In this document: positions 1 through 12,600 of the stretch, piece by piece
Layout of the letters: each line of letters begins with the position of its first letter
How positions within the stretch are numbered: the first letter of the stretch is position 1
Assembly (NCBI GenBank): GCA_024734555.1
Contig: JANPWX010000214.1
Span: forward strand, 912,669 to 976,668
DNA length: 64,000 bases
Source: Trochalopteron elliotii
Taxonomy: Eukaryota; Chordata; Aves; Passeriformes; Leiothrichidae
Direction of reading: 5' to 3'
Program-made: the position numbers and the translations under genes
Notes under the pieces: generated by a model
What the model saw: the letters and a program-made list of their open reading frames with translations, nothing else
The model's database searches: none
Told to the model about the DNA's origin: nothing

Positions 1-426
1 TGTCCTAAAATATTGTTAGTTAAAAATCTGGATATTTTTATTTAGAAACTTAGGACACAGTGCTTTGGATCTTGCATCCATCACTCTGTATCTGCCATCT
101 GTGAGCCGGGTGCAGATAAGTCAAGCATTGGAGTGGACTGTCCTGGAAGGTGGTAGAGTCACCACTCCTGGAGGTGTTCAGGAAGTGACTGGACATGGCA
201 CTTACTGTTATGGTCTAGCTGACATGTCATGATCAGTCAAAGGGTGGACTCGATCATCTTGAAGGTCTTTTCCAATCAAAATCACTCTGTGATTCTGTGA
301 AGTCAGGATACTTAAGCAGTGCCAGTCGAGCTTTATACTCACCACAGTGTTTGTAAAGCATACCATGAACTTAAACCATCTGCATCTAAAGTTATTTTAT
401 CCCTAATTTTTTTTTTTTTGCCCCAG
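1..426 (+). other. 3' end of PRTFDC1 intron 2
   Basis: Non-coding. It contains the tail of a CR1 LINE (about 120-300), then unremarkable sequence, then the polypyrimidine tract (T-run at about 408-419) and AG acceptor of exon 3. Confidence 0.85.
120..300 (+). mobile_element. CR1 LINE, 3' tail fragment
   Basis: Matches the avian CR1 3' end in order: a GCATTGGA-like start, GTGGTAGAGTCACCA, a CTGGAGGTGTTCA block, GGACTCGATCATCTTGAAGG, GTCTTTTCCAA, and the terminal short repeat TCTGTGATTCTGTGA. It is 5'-truncated to about 180 bp and has no coding potential. It is a diagnostic marker of a sauropsid genome. Confidence 0.9.
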
Positions 427-610
427 GACAGAACGACTGGCGAAAGATATTATGCAAGACATTGGAGACAATGATATTGTGGTTCTCTGCGTCCTCAAAG
501 GTGGCTACAAGTTCTGTGCTGATCTTGTGGAGCACATTAAAAATCTTAGCAGAAATTCAGAAAGGTTCATCTCCATGAAAGTCGATTTTGTTAGACTGAA
601 AAGTTACCAC
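427..610 (+). CDS. PRTFDC1: PRTFDC1 exon 3 (184 bp)
   Basis: The acceptor is a long T-run followed by GCCCCAG (ends 426), and the donor is GTAAGT at 611. The first base completes a split codon from exon 2. The exon then reads [13 protein letters not shown] and ends at KSYH. It holds the K-G-G segment (VLKGGYKF), which in HPRT forms the Lys68-Gly69 cis-peptide contacting pyrophosphate, and ends at the Ser-Tyr pair (HPRT Ser103-Tyr104) at the root of the flexible active-site loop. Unspliced reading continues about 11 codons into the intron before a stop. Confidence 0.96.
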
Positions 611-3600
611 GTAAGTCAACAACTGATTTATGTAGATTCTGGTTGAATGTCATAATAAATAGTTGACTTTTGCATGTGAGATCTCCACCTCCAATTATAA
701 GAAAAAAATACGTAGAAAATATTTTTGTTTGATAAACTTGTGAGGTTTTCTTAAAAACTCATATCCCTTATACTTTTTAGATAGTCTGAATAAGGATATG
801 AAGCATCCTTGAGCTCTCTTGTTTTATGTAGTCTGTCTCTGACTTCTAGACAGAGAAGTATTCAAAGTTCATTCATGTAGTATGTTGGCATCTTGTTTGT
901 TCTCAAAATCCTCAGCAGTTCTGTCAAGTTAATTTCACGTTACTGTATTTTCCACCCCTGCATAATTTGGCATAACTGCAAGGTGGTAAATCTATGTCTT
1001 CTTCTAAATGTTTAATGCTAAGTAAATGAAATGCTTTCATCTTCATAGCATGCAGATTACATAGTAGCAAAATATACCACCAGATGATGACAGTGTTCTA
1101 CAAGAAAATGAAACAAGCCATTCAATCAAATCCAGCGTCAAAGTAATTGTCCTGAAAGAGGAAATTATGCAGTAAAAATTCATCTGTGTCACTGAGGATA
1201 TGATAGTGAGATGACCAGCATTTATTAGAATCTTTAACTACAATTTCTTATTGTAGAAGTTATAAATTTATATTCTACCTTGCAGTGCGTGTTTCATAGT
1301 GAAGGAACATTTCTATAAGTTGTTGTAGAAATGTTGGAGGAAGCACACTAAATAAATAGAGTGATAATACAGTGTTTTGCAGAAATGCAACCTGCTGTGT
1401 CCAGTAGTTCCCACAATAACTCTACATCCTTTCCACAGTTTGTTGGCTGGCATTTTCTTCTGACCCCAGTGGCTATAAACTTCCTAACTTTCACAGATCC
1501 GGTCTGACTTTTTTTCAGTGTGGAAAAAACAGTGAATGACAACCTTTCATAGCCATTTGTTTGGGATTTGGTCCTGAAACTTCTATTTCAAGAATTACTT
1601 AGTTCTATGAAACACATGTGAAATACTAATATTATGTATTTTCTAGTTATTCCGCAGTATTACAGAAATAATTAATAAATTATAATGTTTGTCTCACATA
1701 ATGGCACATGGAAATTTTACTCTTTTTTTTGTGTATTATAGTAGCACATCATTAACACTGCTGAGCAAATAGTGGAATTACTTAAATTGGGTTTTATTTT
1801 GCATCTGGCATAGAGGTAATGGACATGCTTTTCCTACAGACTTATCTCTCATCCAATATGAAGCTATCCCGGTTCTAAAATTTCTTTCCTTGGGTTCAAA
1901 TCTTATTAGCCATACTAACCCATAACCAATGAGTGGCAGGAGATGTGTACCACAAAAGTGTGGAAATTTTCACATCTTTAGCTTAGGAAATAATGTTATA
2001 TCAAGCTGAAACAACACTAAGAATTTTATTATGCAAGGGTGCAATTACCAATACTAAGTCCTAGATGATCTTAGCATTTAGTGGCTGTGCATATTTTGGG
2101 TCCTAGCCTCATGCTGTATCAGAAAGGTAGCACCTTCCCAAGAACTAGTGTCTGCATCTGCCTTTTTGAAAATATATTATTTTTTTCTTATGTACTCTAT
2201 GTTCTTCCAAACAGGTGTCATGTATTTAGAGGCTGAAGCTGTCCTTGATTTAGTGCTTGGATCAGTGCTTGCTAGCTGTCTGGTCTTGAGAAGCTGAATG
2301 ACACTGCAGTAGAAATTTGGAATTACATTACTATTGGTAGATGCAGTCCATGAGATATGCATAAATGTAATGCTGACTAAAGCACCAGCACCATTACCTG
2401 CCATCCTTTGAATCTTGTTGTGTCCTGTGCAATTGCAGGTTTTGGAGAATGTCTCCTTGTCAGCATAGCTGGGCTCAGATCACTTGAGGAACTTGCTGTA
2501 CCTAGTCTGAATGACTCTTTATCCCAGCCTTATATGAAACTCCCAAATCTCCATGTTAGTTTATTCTGTAATAACATGTCTTTCTCAGTGTTTTACACTT
2601 TAATCAGAGGCAACAATTACAGCTTTAGAGATAAGACTGTACTTAAAATCTTGGAGCATCATCAGTTGCACTCCTTTGCTCTCCTCTGTGTTTTCTGTTC
2701 CACTTTCTAGTAAGACTTATTACTGCTCTGTCTTTTTATCCCTTGTTCATTTTACAGATACCATTCTTCTCACATTATTTATCCTGCTTTCTTTTACTAA
2801 CTGTTCTCTCTTTCTCTCCTGAAGGGAGTCCTGCTGCTCTCAATATGCTTCCTTCAGACATGTCTCCCTTCCCCTCTCCAGCTGTTTAAATCCAGCAACT
2901 AATTTCAGCTCAGGCTCATGGGATTTTTGTATTGTCTCATTCCAGCTTCCATATTGAAAGGTTAGTCGATTTTAGGGGTTGTAATTCAAAGTGGGATTTC
3001 TTGGCTTAATAGGATAGCAAAAATGGGCTGTAATTGTGACGCAGAGTCAGATCTTGGCATCACTGAAAGTGCCCCTTAATTACTAAGTATCAGTGGAAAA
3101 TGTTGTACTTTGCTGTTTGGCATACAGACATGAGTACAGGAAAAGGAGATTGCAAATATGACCAGTTTTATATGGCTCTTTGTTTTTCAAACCTGTCATA
3201 ATATTACAGAATTTAGACTTGTAAAATTTGTACTTAATTATTATGTTGGGATTTGCTTTCATATTAAGCAGCAGAAAGCTGGGCATGTATCTTCTTTGTT
3301 AGAGTTCTTCATGCAAATGAATTGATTGGAAAAACAAAAGCATAGTACATTTAGATTCTCTGGATATTAATAAGTGGCTACTTGTACTGCCAGAATCAGG
3401 ATGGTTTTATCTGGTTTACCAAACATTGTCATATGTGCCTGAACATTTACATTTTTGTGAGAAACTTTCCTGTATTTTACAAGGGGCAGATTAAAAGAAA
3501 GCACCAAGATGAAAGTTAGAAAATACAATTTCAGGAGTAAACAGATAGGAAGCATCATGTAGAATTAAAGATAAAAGTCAGGAAGTAGATGGAGAGAAAA

Positions 3601-6600
3601 ATCAAATCAGTTTTCCAAATGGAAATCTGAATGAAAAACAGCAGCTCTGAGTTTTAAGAGGCAGAGAAGAGAAAACATGCACTTTTTTGAATGAACCAAG
3701 AGTAGCAAGACAAGAAGTATAGTGGGAAGAGCAAGAAGCACTGCAAAATTTCATATGTGAAATATGATGAATATATAGAAAGATGCATGCAAAGTTTTAG
3801 GGGAAAACACTGTATTCTGGAAACACTGACATAAGAACTGATAGAATTTGGCAATTTTCATATAAGTCAGGAACAGTGGAATTGACTGCAGAGATTTTTG
3901 AATGTAAAACTGGATGAATAAAATTTACTATATGCAATTTTTACTATGCTGATTTTTTTCCTGAGTGATTGTTCCTCCACAGGGAATCAGAGTTCTGAAG
4001 TTGGAAATGGGTGAGGGTTTCAGATTGAAAGGAGAATTCAAAATTATTTTCAGAAACATGATATGTTGAGGTCAAAGATGAAAAGTAATGGTGGAAGAAG
4101 TTGATTTGGGGAATGTCATTTAAGGAGAATGTGACCCTAGCAGGAGAGATGGTGGATCCAGAAATCCCATAATACATTTGTGATATTGATAACTTTAGGA
4201 GATTAAAGAGCTGATTAGGAAGAATCCAGAGGGAAGTAGAAGAGAAAAATTAGATGTTTTTCTAGGGTGTTTTGAATTAAATGATAGGACTAGGCAAGAA
4301 AGAATGTTTGAGGATGAACCAAAAGAGAGAATGAACAAAAAAATAGATGTCATGAAGAGAAGGGCTGAATAGGATATATTTTAGTAAAAACACTTACTGT
4401 AAGAAGTGTAGCAGAAGTGCAGACTGTTCATAAACAATAATTATAGCTTCTCTTTGTTCAGTGTGGAAGAGACAATTTAGAACAAGCTGAAAAGGTAAAG
4501 GCTGAATTACAGCTTCAGACAGAAGAGGATGTTCTGGCTTAGCAAATCTAACCCACGACTAAGAGATGCAACAATATCACCTAATCCTGTTCCATGGCAA
4601 TGCCAAATGTGACCTTTAAGTCACACTTCAAGTTTTAAATGGAATTGAAAAAATCAGGAAGTAGAGAAAGTTTGCAGACTTTCCTGAGAAGTTCTCAGCA
4701 GCCTCTCAATAGAAGAGAAGGCAAATGCATGTGAATTAAGGCTTCTTTAGTGGCTGGATGATGAAAGCTAAAAAGAGAAGGAATCACAATAAGAGTCATT
4801 GTTGAAACTGGTGGTGGAGACAGATGGAAGAGAGGAGAAACACCACACACTAGGCAGACCAGTGTGCTTTCTACATGCATTGCTACCTGTTCTTGTAAAA
4901 TGTTTAGTATTCTGATATGGTTATCCATAGATATCTGTCTAATTCTCTTAATTGCTATGTTTTATAAAATGGATATGATAGTAAAGCTCACATCTTGGGG
5001 AAGGACAGGTGAATCTTGGTGGCATAACCTTTTTTCATGAAAACCACAGAGAGGTAAACTGGGAATGAGATTTTCTTTTTCCTTAAGTCTTTTGTTATTT
5101 GTTTGGTTGTATGTGTGGACTAAAGTGGCAGAAGAGCAGCCATCTCTGTTATTTTGAAATGACATTGTTATAACAAACTCTGTTATTTTGAATAACTTTG
5201 GGACTCCACCTGGATTACTGCATCCAGCTCTGGAGTCCTCTGTGCAGCAAAGGCAAGGATCTGTTGAAGGGGATCTGGAGGAGGTGACACACGTGATCAC
5301 AGGTCTGGAGCACCTCTCCTAGGACACACTGATTCAGTTGGGGTTGTTCACCATGGAGAAGAGAAGGCTTTGGGGAGACCTTAGAGCAGACAGCCAGTAC
5401 CTGAAAGGGGCCTACAAGAAAGGTGAAGAGGGACATTTACAAGGCCATGGAATGACAGGACAAGGGGAAATGCCTTTAAGTTGAAAGAGGGTAGGTTCAG
5501 ACTAGATAGAAGGGAGATTTTTTTTTAATGGTGATGTTGGTGAGGCACTGGAACATGTTGCCCAGAGATGTGTTTGATGCTCCAAATATGAATGAACTTC
5601 AGAGGAAACATCCAGAGGATTATGTTGATTTGGTCAGTCATGTAATTCTTTCAGATGAGTACATTATTTATGGTTTCCAGAACATAACTAATACAAAAAT
5701 GTAAAAATGTGACTGCTGAATTGTAATCCATGCACAATGGGTGCATTGAATTCTGTTCACAAACAAATCCATTGATATGATCTGTTTCCTCTTCAGCCTC
5801 CAGTTGTTTGAAACATATTTACAACTGTTGGTTATTAGTCTTGGCATAAACAGGGCTATTAGCGCTGCAAGGATCTGAAAACAAGCAACAAAACAAGCAT
5901 TGTTTACTAGAAATCTGAATGTTTTTGCTATATGAAGCCATCTCAGTAAATAGTTTTGCTAAATCTCTCTACTGTAGGAGTAAGGAAACAGAGGGATTTT
6001 ATTATGAGTAAGTTGAAAGCTTGGTAAATGGAGCAAAATAATTCCTTTTTCTGCCATGCAGTTTTCCTTCTCATACACCAAAGAGGTGTACTTAATTCCT
6101 AAAAGACTTAACAGCATGAAGCATCAGATTATAATCAGAGTGGTATAAAATGTACAGTCCTACTTTTCATAATGACCTATTCTTATTCAGTATGATTTTA
6201 CTGTATGTAGCTTGGTTTTTTTAAGATCACTATGACCTTTGCATTTAAAAATAATATGTTGAGATTCTGACCCTGAAAAAGCAAGTAACCTCAAAATGGT
6301 TTTATTAATTTAACAACACTGGAGAAAACAATTGTCTTGCTTACATTTAGTGATTCATGTCTATACCCAAAATCTACACCAGTGTTACAATGATTATTTA
6401 TCTCCATTGCTGTGTCACAAAAAAACACAGGAAAACACAGCTTATGATGTCCTGAGAAAAATGTGCATGCTGAGATAAATGAGAATTCACATTCGTTTTT
6501 GTACTTACATGTTTTCTTTTGGGCAGATTGTGAGTCCCCTTTATTTTGCTTCATATACACAGTTTAGCTGATGACTGCATCATCATATTGATGCTCAGTA

Positions 6601-9600
6601 GCCATGGAAGAATTACAAATTGGAGCCTACATGATATAATAAACTCCTGTCAACTTTAAAGCCAAGTTCTACCATAATTTCACAGGACTGAACTCCAAAT
6701 TATCTGTGAATTATACATTTGACATGCAAATCAGTAACTTCAGTCTAGGCAAAAACATGGTTTAATTTGAAAATTTGGTATTTGTGGTTTGTTTCATTTG
6801 GAGAGAGGTTGTGTGTGTACTAGACATTCAAAAACTAAAACATACTCTAAACCTTTTTCAGATGTATGTCTTGCAGTCACCACTACAGACAGTGAGCAAC
6901 TTTACAGAGAGTTTTGCAGCATGATACAGTTTTAGATGCTAATGGGCAGCAGAAACATGATATAATTTAGTCCACAGAAGCTACCAGTGTCAAGGATCTA
7001 GACCTTAAAGTTGTTGCTGTTCTGAGAAATACATTCTGTTGATTGTAGATGGTGTTGTCAGAGAGGTGTCTTATGGGCAAGCTGATGATGAGAGATGTGG
7101 GAAATCTGCTCCTTGAACTGCCAAAGGGATTTTATCTCTGCATTTTCTTTGTCTATGAAGGGATAAAATACCATGTACATCCCAAAGGAGTAGTATCTTT
7201 TTGAGTAAGAGTTCCCTGAGATGCTCAGACCTGCTAAAACAAGTGAGTGAAAGGTGTTTTAGAGCTCCAAGCCAAAGACACTCCCAAATCTTAAGCAGGC
7301 ATTGGTGCTCTCCCTGTATCTCTTATGCTTCAGTTATCTTCTGAAATTTAGTGAGACCTGAGATGGTTAAGGAGGTGATGAACAGTGGAAATAGATAATA
7401 TTTTTTGTGACTTGAGTGTTTGGAGGTACTACAATTCACAGTTCTCCAAACTGTGTCCAAATGTTCCTTTTTTAAGCCTTAGGACTTGTTTAAAAATAGA
7501 ATATTTTCATGAAAGAAACAAAAAACCCTTGCCAACATGCAGCAGTGTCTTACTGCAAAATATCAACCTCAGAGACACTCAAACTTTTCAGAGAAATAGC
7601 TGAAAATGTGTTAGTAGTGGAAATCATCCCAAAAGCTTATTCCTGCAGCTAGCTGATGAAATTCTAAAAGAAATCCACAAAAGTGTAATGAGAAGAATGA
7701 CATCTCTTTGGTTAAATTGTGGGTGGTGTTACGAGAGTAGCAGCACAATTCAGGCACTGTGGGAGGAAGCTCTCCTGCCAGATTCATCTGTACATCAGGT
7801 ACAGTGGCTTGGTGTGAAAACTCAGACACTGGAGGTGGGTCTCTTTTCTGATGGCACTGCGCTGGCTGGAACAGTGACTGTCTCCATTCCTCAGGGGCTG
7901 CAGTGCCCTCCAGACAGTCACACTGACCAGCTCAGCTGCCTCTGAGCACTTCCTAACCTCTTTCAGCCCAGACAACACCAGCTATGAGAGAATTTCTGTT
8001 TGGAACTCTTGAGCTTGCTGGATTCGTTTTTGGCAACCCAGATGCAGACGTGCATCTCAGTAGCAGCTGGGGCCAGCTTGTGGGCAGTAAGTTCTTCAGT
8101 CAGCACAGTTCTTGCTGGAGAAAAGAGTCTGCCCATAGTCAAGGGACCCTCACTACCATGTGTGCAAGCCTCAGACTCACCCTCTCCTTTACCTGAGAGA
8201 TGCTCCTCAAAGGTGTTAGAAGGAGTGTGGATATTTCCACTCTAGTTATTTTTGTGTACCAGCCTATTTTCATGGTGCTCTGAGATAAACTGAAGAAGGC
8301 CATACTATATGGAATGAAATGTGGACTTAAAAGTCAGGGCCTTGAAACTTCTTAGGTCTGGAGGCAGATGCTCTCCTTTCACCTATATGACATCTACAGC
8401 TTCCATTTAATGTGATGGCAGAGTTGTGAGATATGAGAGCTTTAATTCATTTCTTGCTCAAAGAAAGTGTTTTATTTAAAATAAAACATACAGTTTTATT
8501 TTGTGCTTAGGGGCTTGGGATGCTGCTTCTAATGTAAGTAGGTGTAAGTTTGTGGGCATAGTTCAGGAAAGGTAATAATAAGTCTATCATACAGTTTATC
8601 AAGTTTATCTCTAATATAAAACTTACTTATAGAGGATGATCTTTGTGACTATGCATCAGATAGCACACCTACACATCACTTGAATATGTTAGCACCATCT
8701 GAAATCTTAGTGATTTTTTTAAAGGATGAGTAAGTGTTTCAGTGACTCATATGAAAGATTTGGAGGAACCAAACAACTCAGCCAAGGGAGAACTGAGTAG
8801 GAAGTGGCCTGATTGCCATGGGGACAGAACGAGAGCAGATGTGGCAGTGAAGGCAGAGTAATACTGAGCTGTCCTACAGCTTTTCAGAAATATCAAAGTA
8901 TTGTTTTAAAGCATTTATGGAGCATATTAAAGCAAGTGATTGCATGCTTTTTAAAGATACTCTTCATTTTTATCTGTTGTTTCCAGCTTAGGTATTGCCT
9001 TCCTTCATACTGATATATGATTTTTAACTATAGAATTACTTTTTTAAAATTAAAAAAAAATTAGTTTTCCTATATTGTGGGTTGGCACGATGTTCTTCTG
9101 GATTTCAGATCTAATATAAACTCCAGAGGTATTTTCTAATTTTTTTTGAGAAATTTGTCTCCCCAAGGATCATGTTTTTCTTACAAGCTGTAATATTTTC
9201 TTTTGAAAAATGTCTTCTAATTTGAAATAAATGTCTTGGATTACAATATATTGCATAGGTACAACTACTATGTATAAATAGAGTTTAAGATCTAAAGCTC
9301 CTTTTTTTTAAGGTTTTTAATATGAGGGGTATTTTGAGCTTAAATCTTGGGTATTTTTAAGCAGTCCAGGTTCCTGGGACATCTTAACATTTAAGACTGT
9401 AGATATTTTTGAAACTGGCCACTTTTAGAACAGATTCAAAGCATCAAGGGATTTTATTAGAAGCATCCAACTATTCATCAATGAATTCGATTCCCCTTGA
9501 TACAATATTTGTTGTAAAGCATTGATTTCTTATAAAGCCTAAAATATTGAAGTTTAGTTTTAGTAAAATGTTTTGTTTCATATTCTGCCAAAAATACACC

Positions 9601-12600
9601 AAGCTACTACTAAGTTGTGGCATTTGCAGCAATACTGTATGTCATCCTGCTGCATAGATTTTACAGGGAAATAGGATCTTATGTGTAAGATAGGTCTAGA
9701 ACTTAATGGTCACTAATCCTGTTGTAAAAATAAGATCTGATGAGTTTGAATGTACTTTGACATGTTTATGCATTGGAAAAATTGCACATTACTTGTATGC
9801 TAGTAGTACCAATTAATATGTGAGTTTTTCATATTAAGATCTGAAATGGGGCAGAATTAATTAAAAGAAGCTGGAGGGTTCTAATTTTTCTCAAGGAATT
9901 TGATGACTCCCTTTTACTGGCATCTTAAATGCTGTTTCTTGAAACAGATCATAACGTGTAGTGTTGGTGCAGTGTCACACCCCAGCAGGTCTGTAAGGCC
10001 TTGACCAAAAGGGTTACTCTAAAGGAATATGGCAATAACAGGAACTCCTCTGTAGTTGCAGTGCTAATCTGTGTGACAGATACAAAATTCTTTTCCCTCC
10101 TCATTTGATAGACAGAAGTTAAAATATTTAAATAAAGATGTGATACTGTAAAAGAACTGTGCAAGAAAATTCACAAAGGATATGTGTGCTGTTAAAGGTT
10201 TCCAAGTTGTCATTAGCCAAGAGACTGAACACAGTAGTATGGAAGAGAATACTACTGAGTTATGAGAGTCAATTATAAACTAAGCTCCAGATTGCTGGAA
10301 GGGACTAAGCATTTGAGGTTTTTATCAGGCTCATCTTCCATGAATTTGCTTAAGCCTATTTATCTGTTTTCTCAGCCTGTGGCTATTTGACAAAGTTCAA
10401 GATTCTTCTCCTATCTGTGTTTTATCACCAGATTCTAGGAACTAATGATAGTCACAGTCAGAAGGTTAGCACTTTGGGCTTATTCTAGAGAAAGCTGTTT
10501 TCTCTTGTGCTTGCAGAATCCCCAAGTGGACAGAGTTTTTAGTACAGAGCTACAAACTCACTGTATCTTTTTTCACCATGTTTGTTTACTTTTGATCATT
10601 AATTTGCAACACAGTTTAAAAAAATGGGGTAAGATCATACATGTGGATCTAGTAGTGTCCGAGCTGGCATGCTAAGATCCTCTGTTGAGGCTGGGAAACA
10701 TGACTTCTTGTTCCACTGCTGTAATATTCATGCATTTAGTGCTAAACAATAATTGAGCAAAAGACAGATACTCCAGTTATTGTGGACTTGAATCCAAACA
10801 GACATTTTCCTACCCAAGTCCAGTATAGCTGGCCATAGTATGATTGATGACCTTAGTGACTTTTGCATTACCACAGCAGGAAGAAAATTTTCCTTACACT
10901 CTTTGGCTTGTGGAGCTGAGGAGGAAAAGCATCCCAAGTCTGCTGTTCCTAGAGTGTGGGTTGGTATTACATCATTATCACAAAAGGTAGACACCCTTAG
11001 CAATGCCTCCTGGCAGCCCAAAAGGAGTCCCTGAGTAGGACCATGGCAGTTCTTAAGGGTATGCTTCCTACATTTTTCTTTTACCTGTAAATTTTAAAAT
11101 TTATTTGCTTCCAATCTCTGGAGAAAAATTATGTGATCTGAACCTTACCTTACATGACTGAAGAGCCCTGTGAAATTGTTAATACCTTTTCTTATCCTAG
11201 AACATACACAGATTTAATTTCTATGTTTTAAATATTATCTTAAGAGAATGAAAATAAGCTAGAGTACAAGGAAATCTCAGACTGTAGTATGTGCAAACTA
11301 ACCTGAGTTTTGAGGATTTATTTTGTTTCTGATATACATACAAGTCAAAACCTTTGTAATCATATGTTCTTGATTTCAGTTCTTGCTGGTCTTTTTAAGT
11401 GCTCAGGGGCTGTTTCTGCTATGTGGTGATACATAGTGCTGCAATCTTACTGCCTCGTTCTTAAACAAAAGAACCCATTTAAACAATGCTAAGCAAGTAT
11501 ATAACATTTAATTGCTGAATCAGAAATTAAAAAGTGAAATAATTAATTGTCTATAATCCTTATTAGGATTATAGACAAGTTAACTTGTCTGAATTCTTCT
11601 TTGATTTATGACAGTTTGGCCCTTTTTGAAGTTACCTTACCTTCCTTGGATTAAATGCAGAGAAGGCATGCAGGAGCCCTGGTACACAAAAAATTGCTGT
11701 GTCTGAACAGATGATTACAAACAATTCCATTTATTAATAGCTTACTGTTTCCCAGACTGTTGTTTAAGCTGAATGACCTGCCTTGCTTTTACAGTAGGGA
11801 AGAAATATACCTAGGTGTTACCACAGGTCAGCTGATAAAGAGTACCTTGCTGTCAGTAAGTTCATTGTTTGTCTTTCTCTGTTCAAAGCCAACTTCCTCA
11901 TTGCAAAACTCTGGCCTTCCCTGGAACTGGATAGACTAGCCTGAATTTGAAGCAGTTCCAAACCTGAGTGGTGGAGCTTTTAGTTAATATAAGAATAACA
12001 ACAAGGAAGAAATAGAATAAAAAATAAGTAAATCTTCACATGAGTTATATTGTAGATCTACCCCTACAGAAGAAAAATATGTGTTACACTGCAGTAACTA
12101 GAAGTCTGCTAGGTATACACCCACAGCAGTTAAAATTTGCTATCATCTGTTATCCTGGCAATAGCAATAAGGCCAGTCTCAGGGGAGCACAGTCAGGGGT
12201 GCTGTCAGCTCAGGAAGGCAGCTCTAAAGCCTTCAGAGCTACACAAAGCTGTCAGTGCTTCAGTGCACACATACCTGTACTTCCCTGTGGGAAAGGGGAT
12301 GTTCTGGCAGTGAGTGTGTGCCAGTTTGCTGGATTCCTTTCCCACCTGGCTCAGCATTGTTGGATTATTTGCAAGGTATTCAAGGCACCTCTTAAAAATG
12401 TGTCCGTGACCTGGCACTTGACTATTTTGAATGTGGGTGTACCCCGGAGGTTGCAGTCTAGCCTTTGGTATACATTTGATTCTGGAGAAGGGAAGGCAAA
12501 CTTTCCAGTCTTTACTGGGAAGTGATCCATATCATTCCCACTCATTTGTACAAGTCTCCAGCTTAACAGAACTTACTAGTTGCCTCTAAATGTTTCCTAC

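Noticed and set aside
7688..8245. Cluster of overlapping open frames in intron 3 as a nested gene
   Set aside because: The frames overlap on both strands, have no family resemblance and no flanking splice logic. The segment is simply GC-richer.
12040..12525. 161-codon open frame on the + strand in intron 3
   Set aside because: No recognisable domain, no splice-supported context, and frames of this length are expected by chance in 64 kb of six-frame reading.
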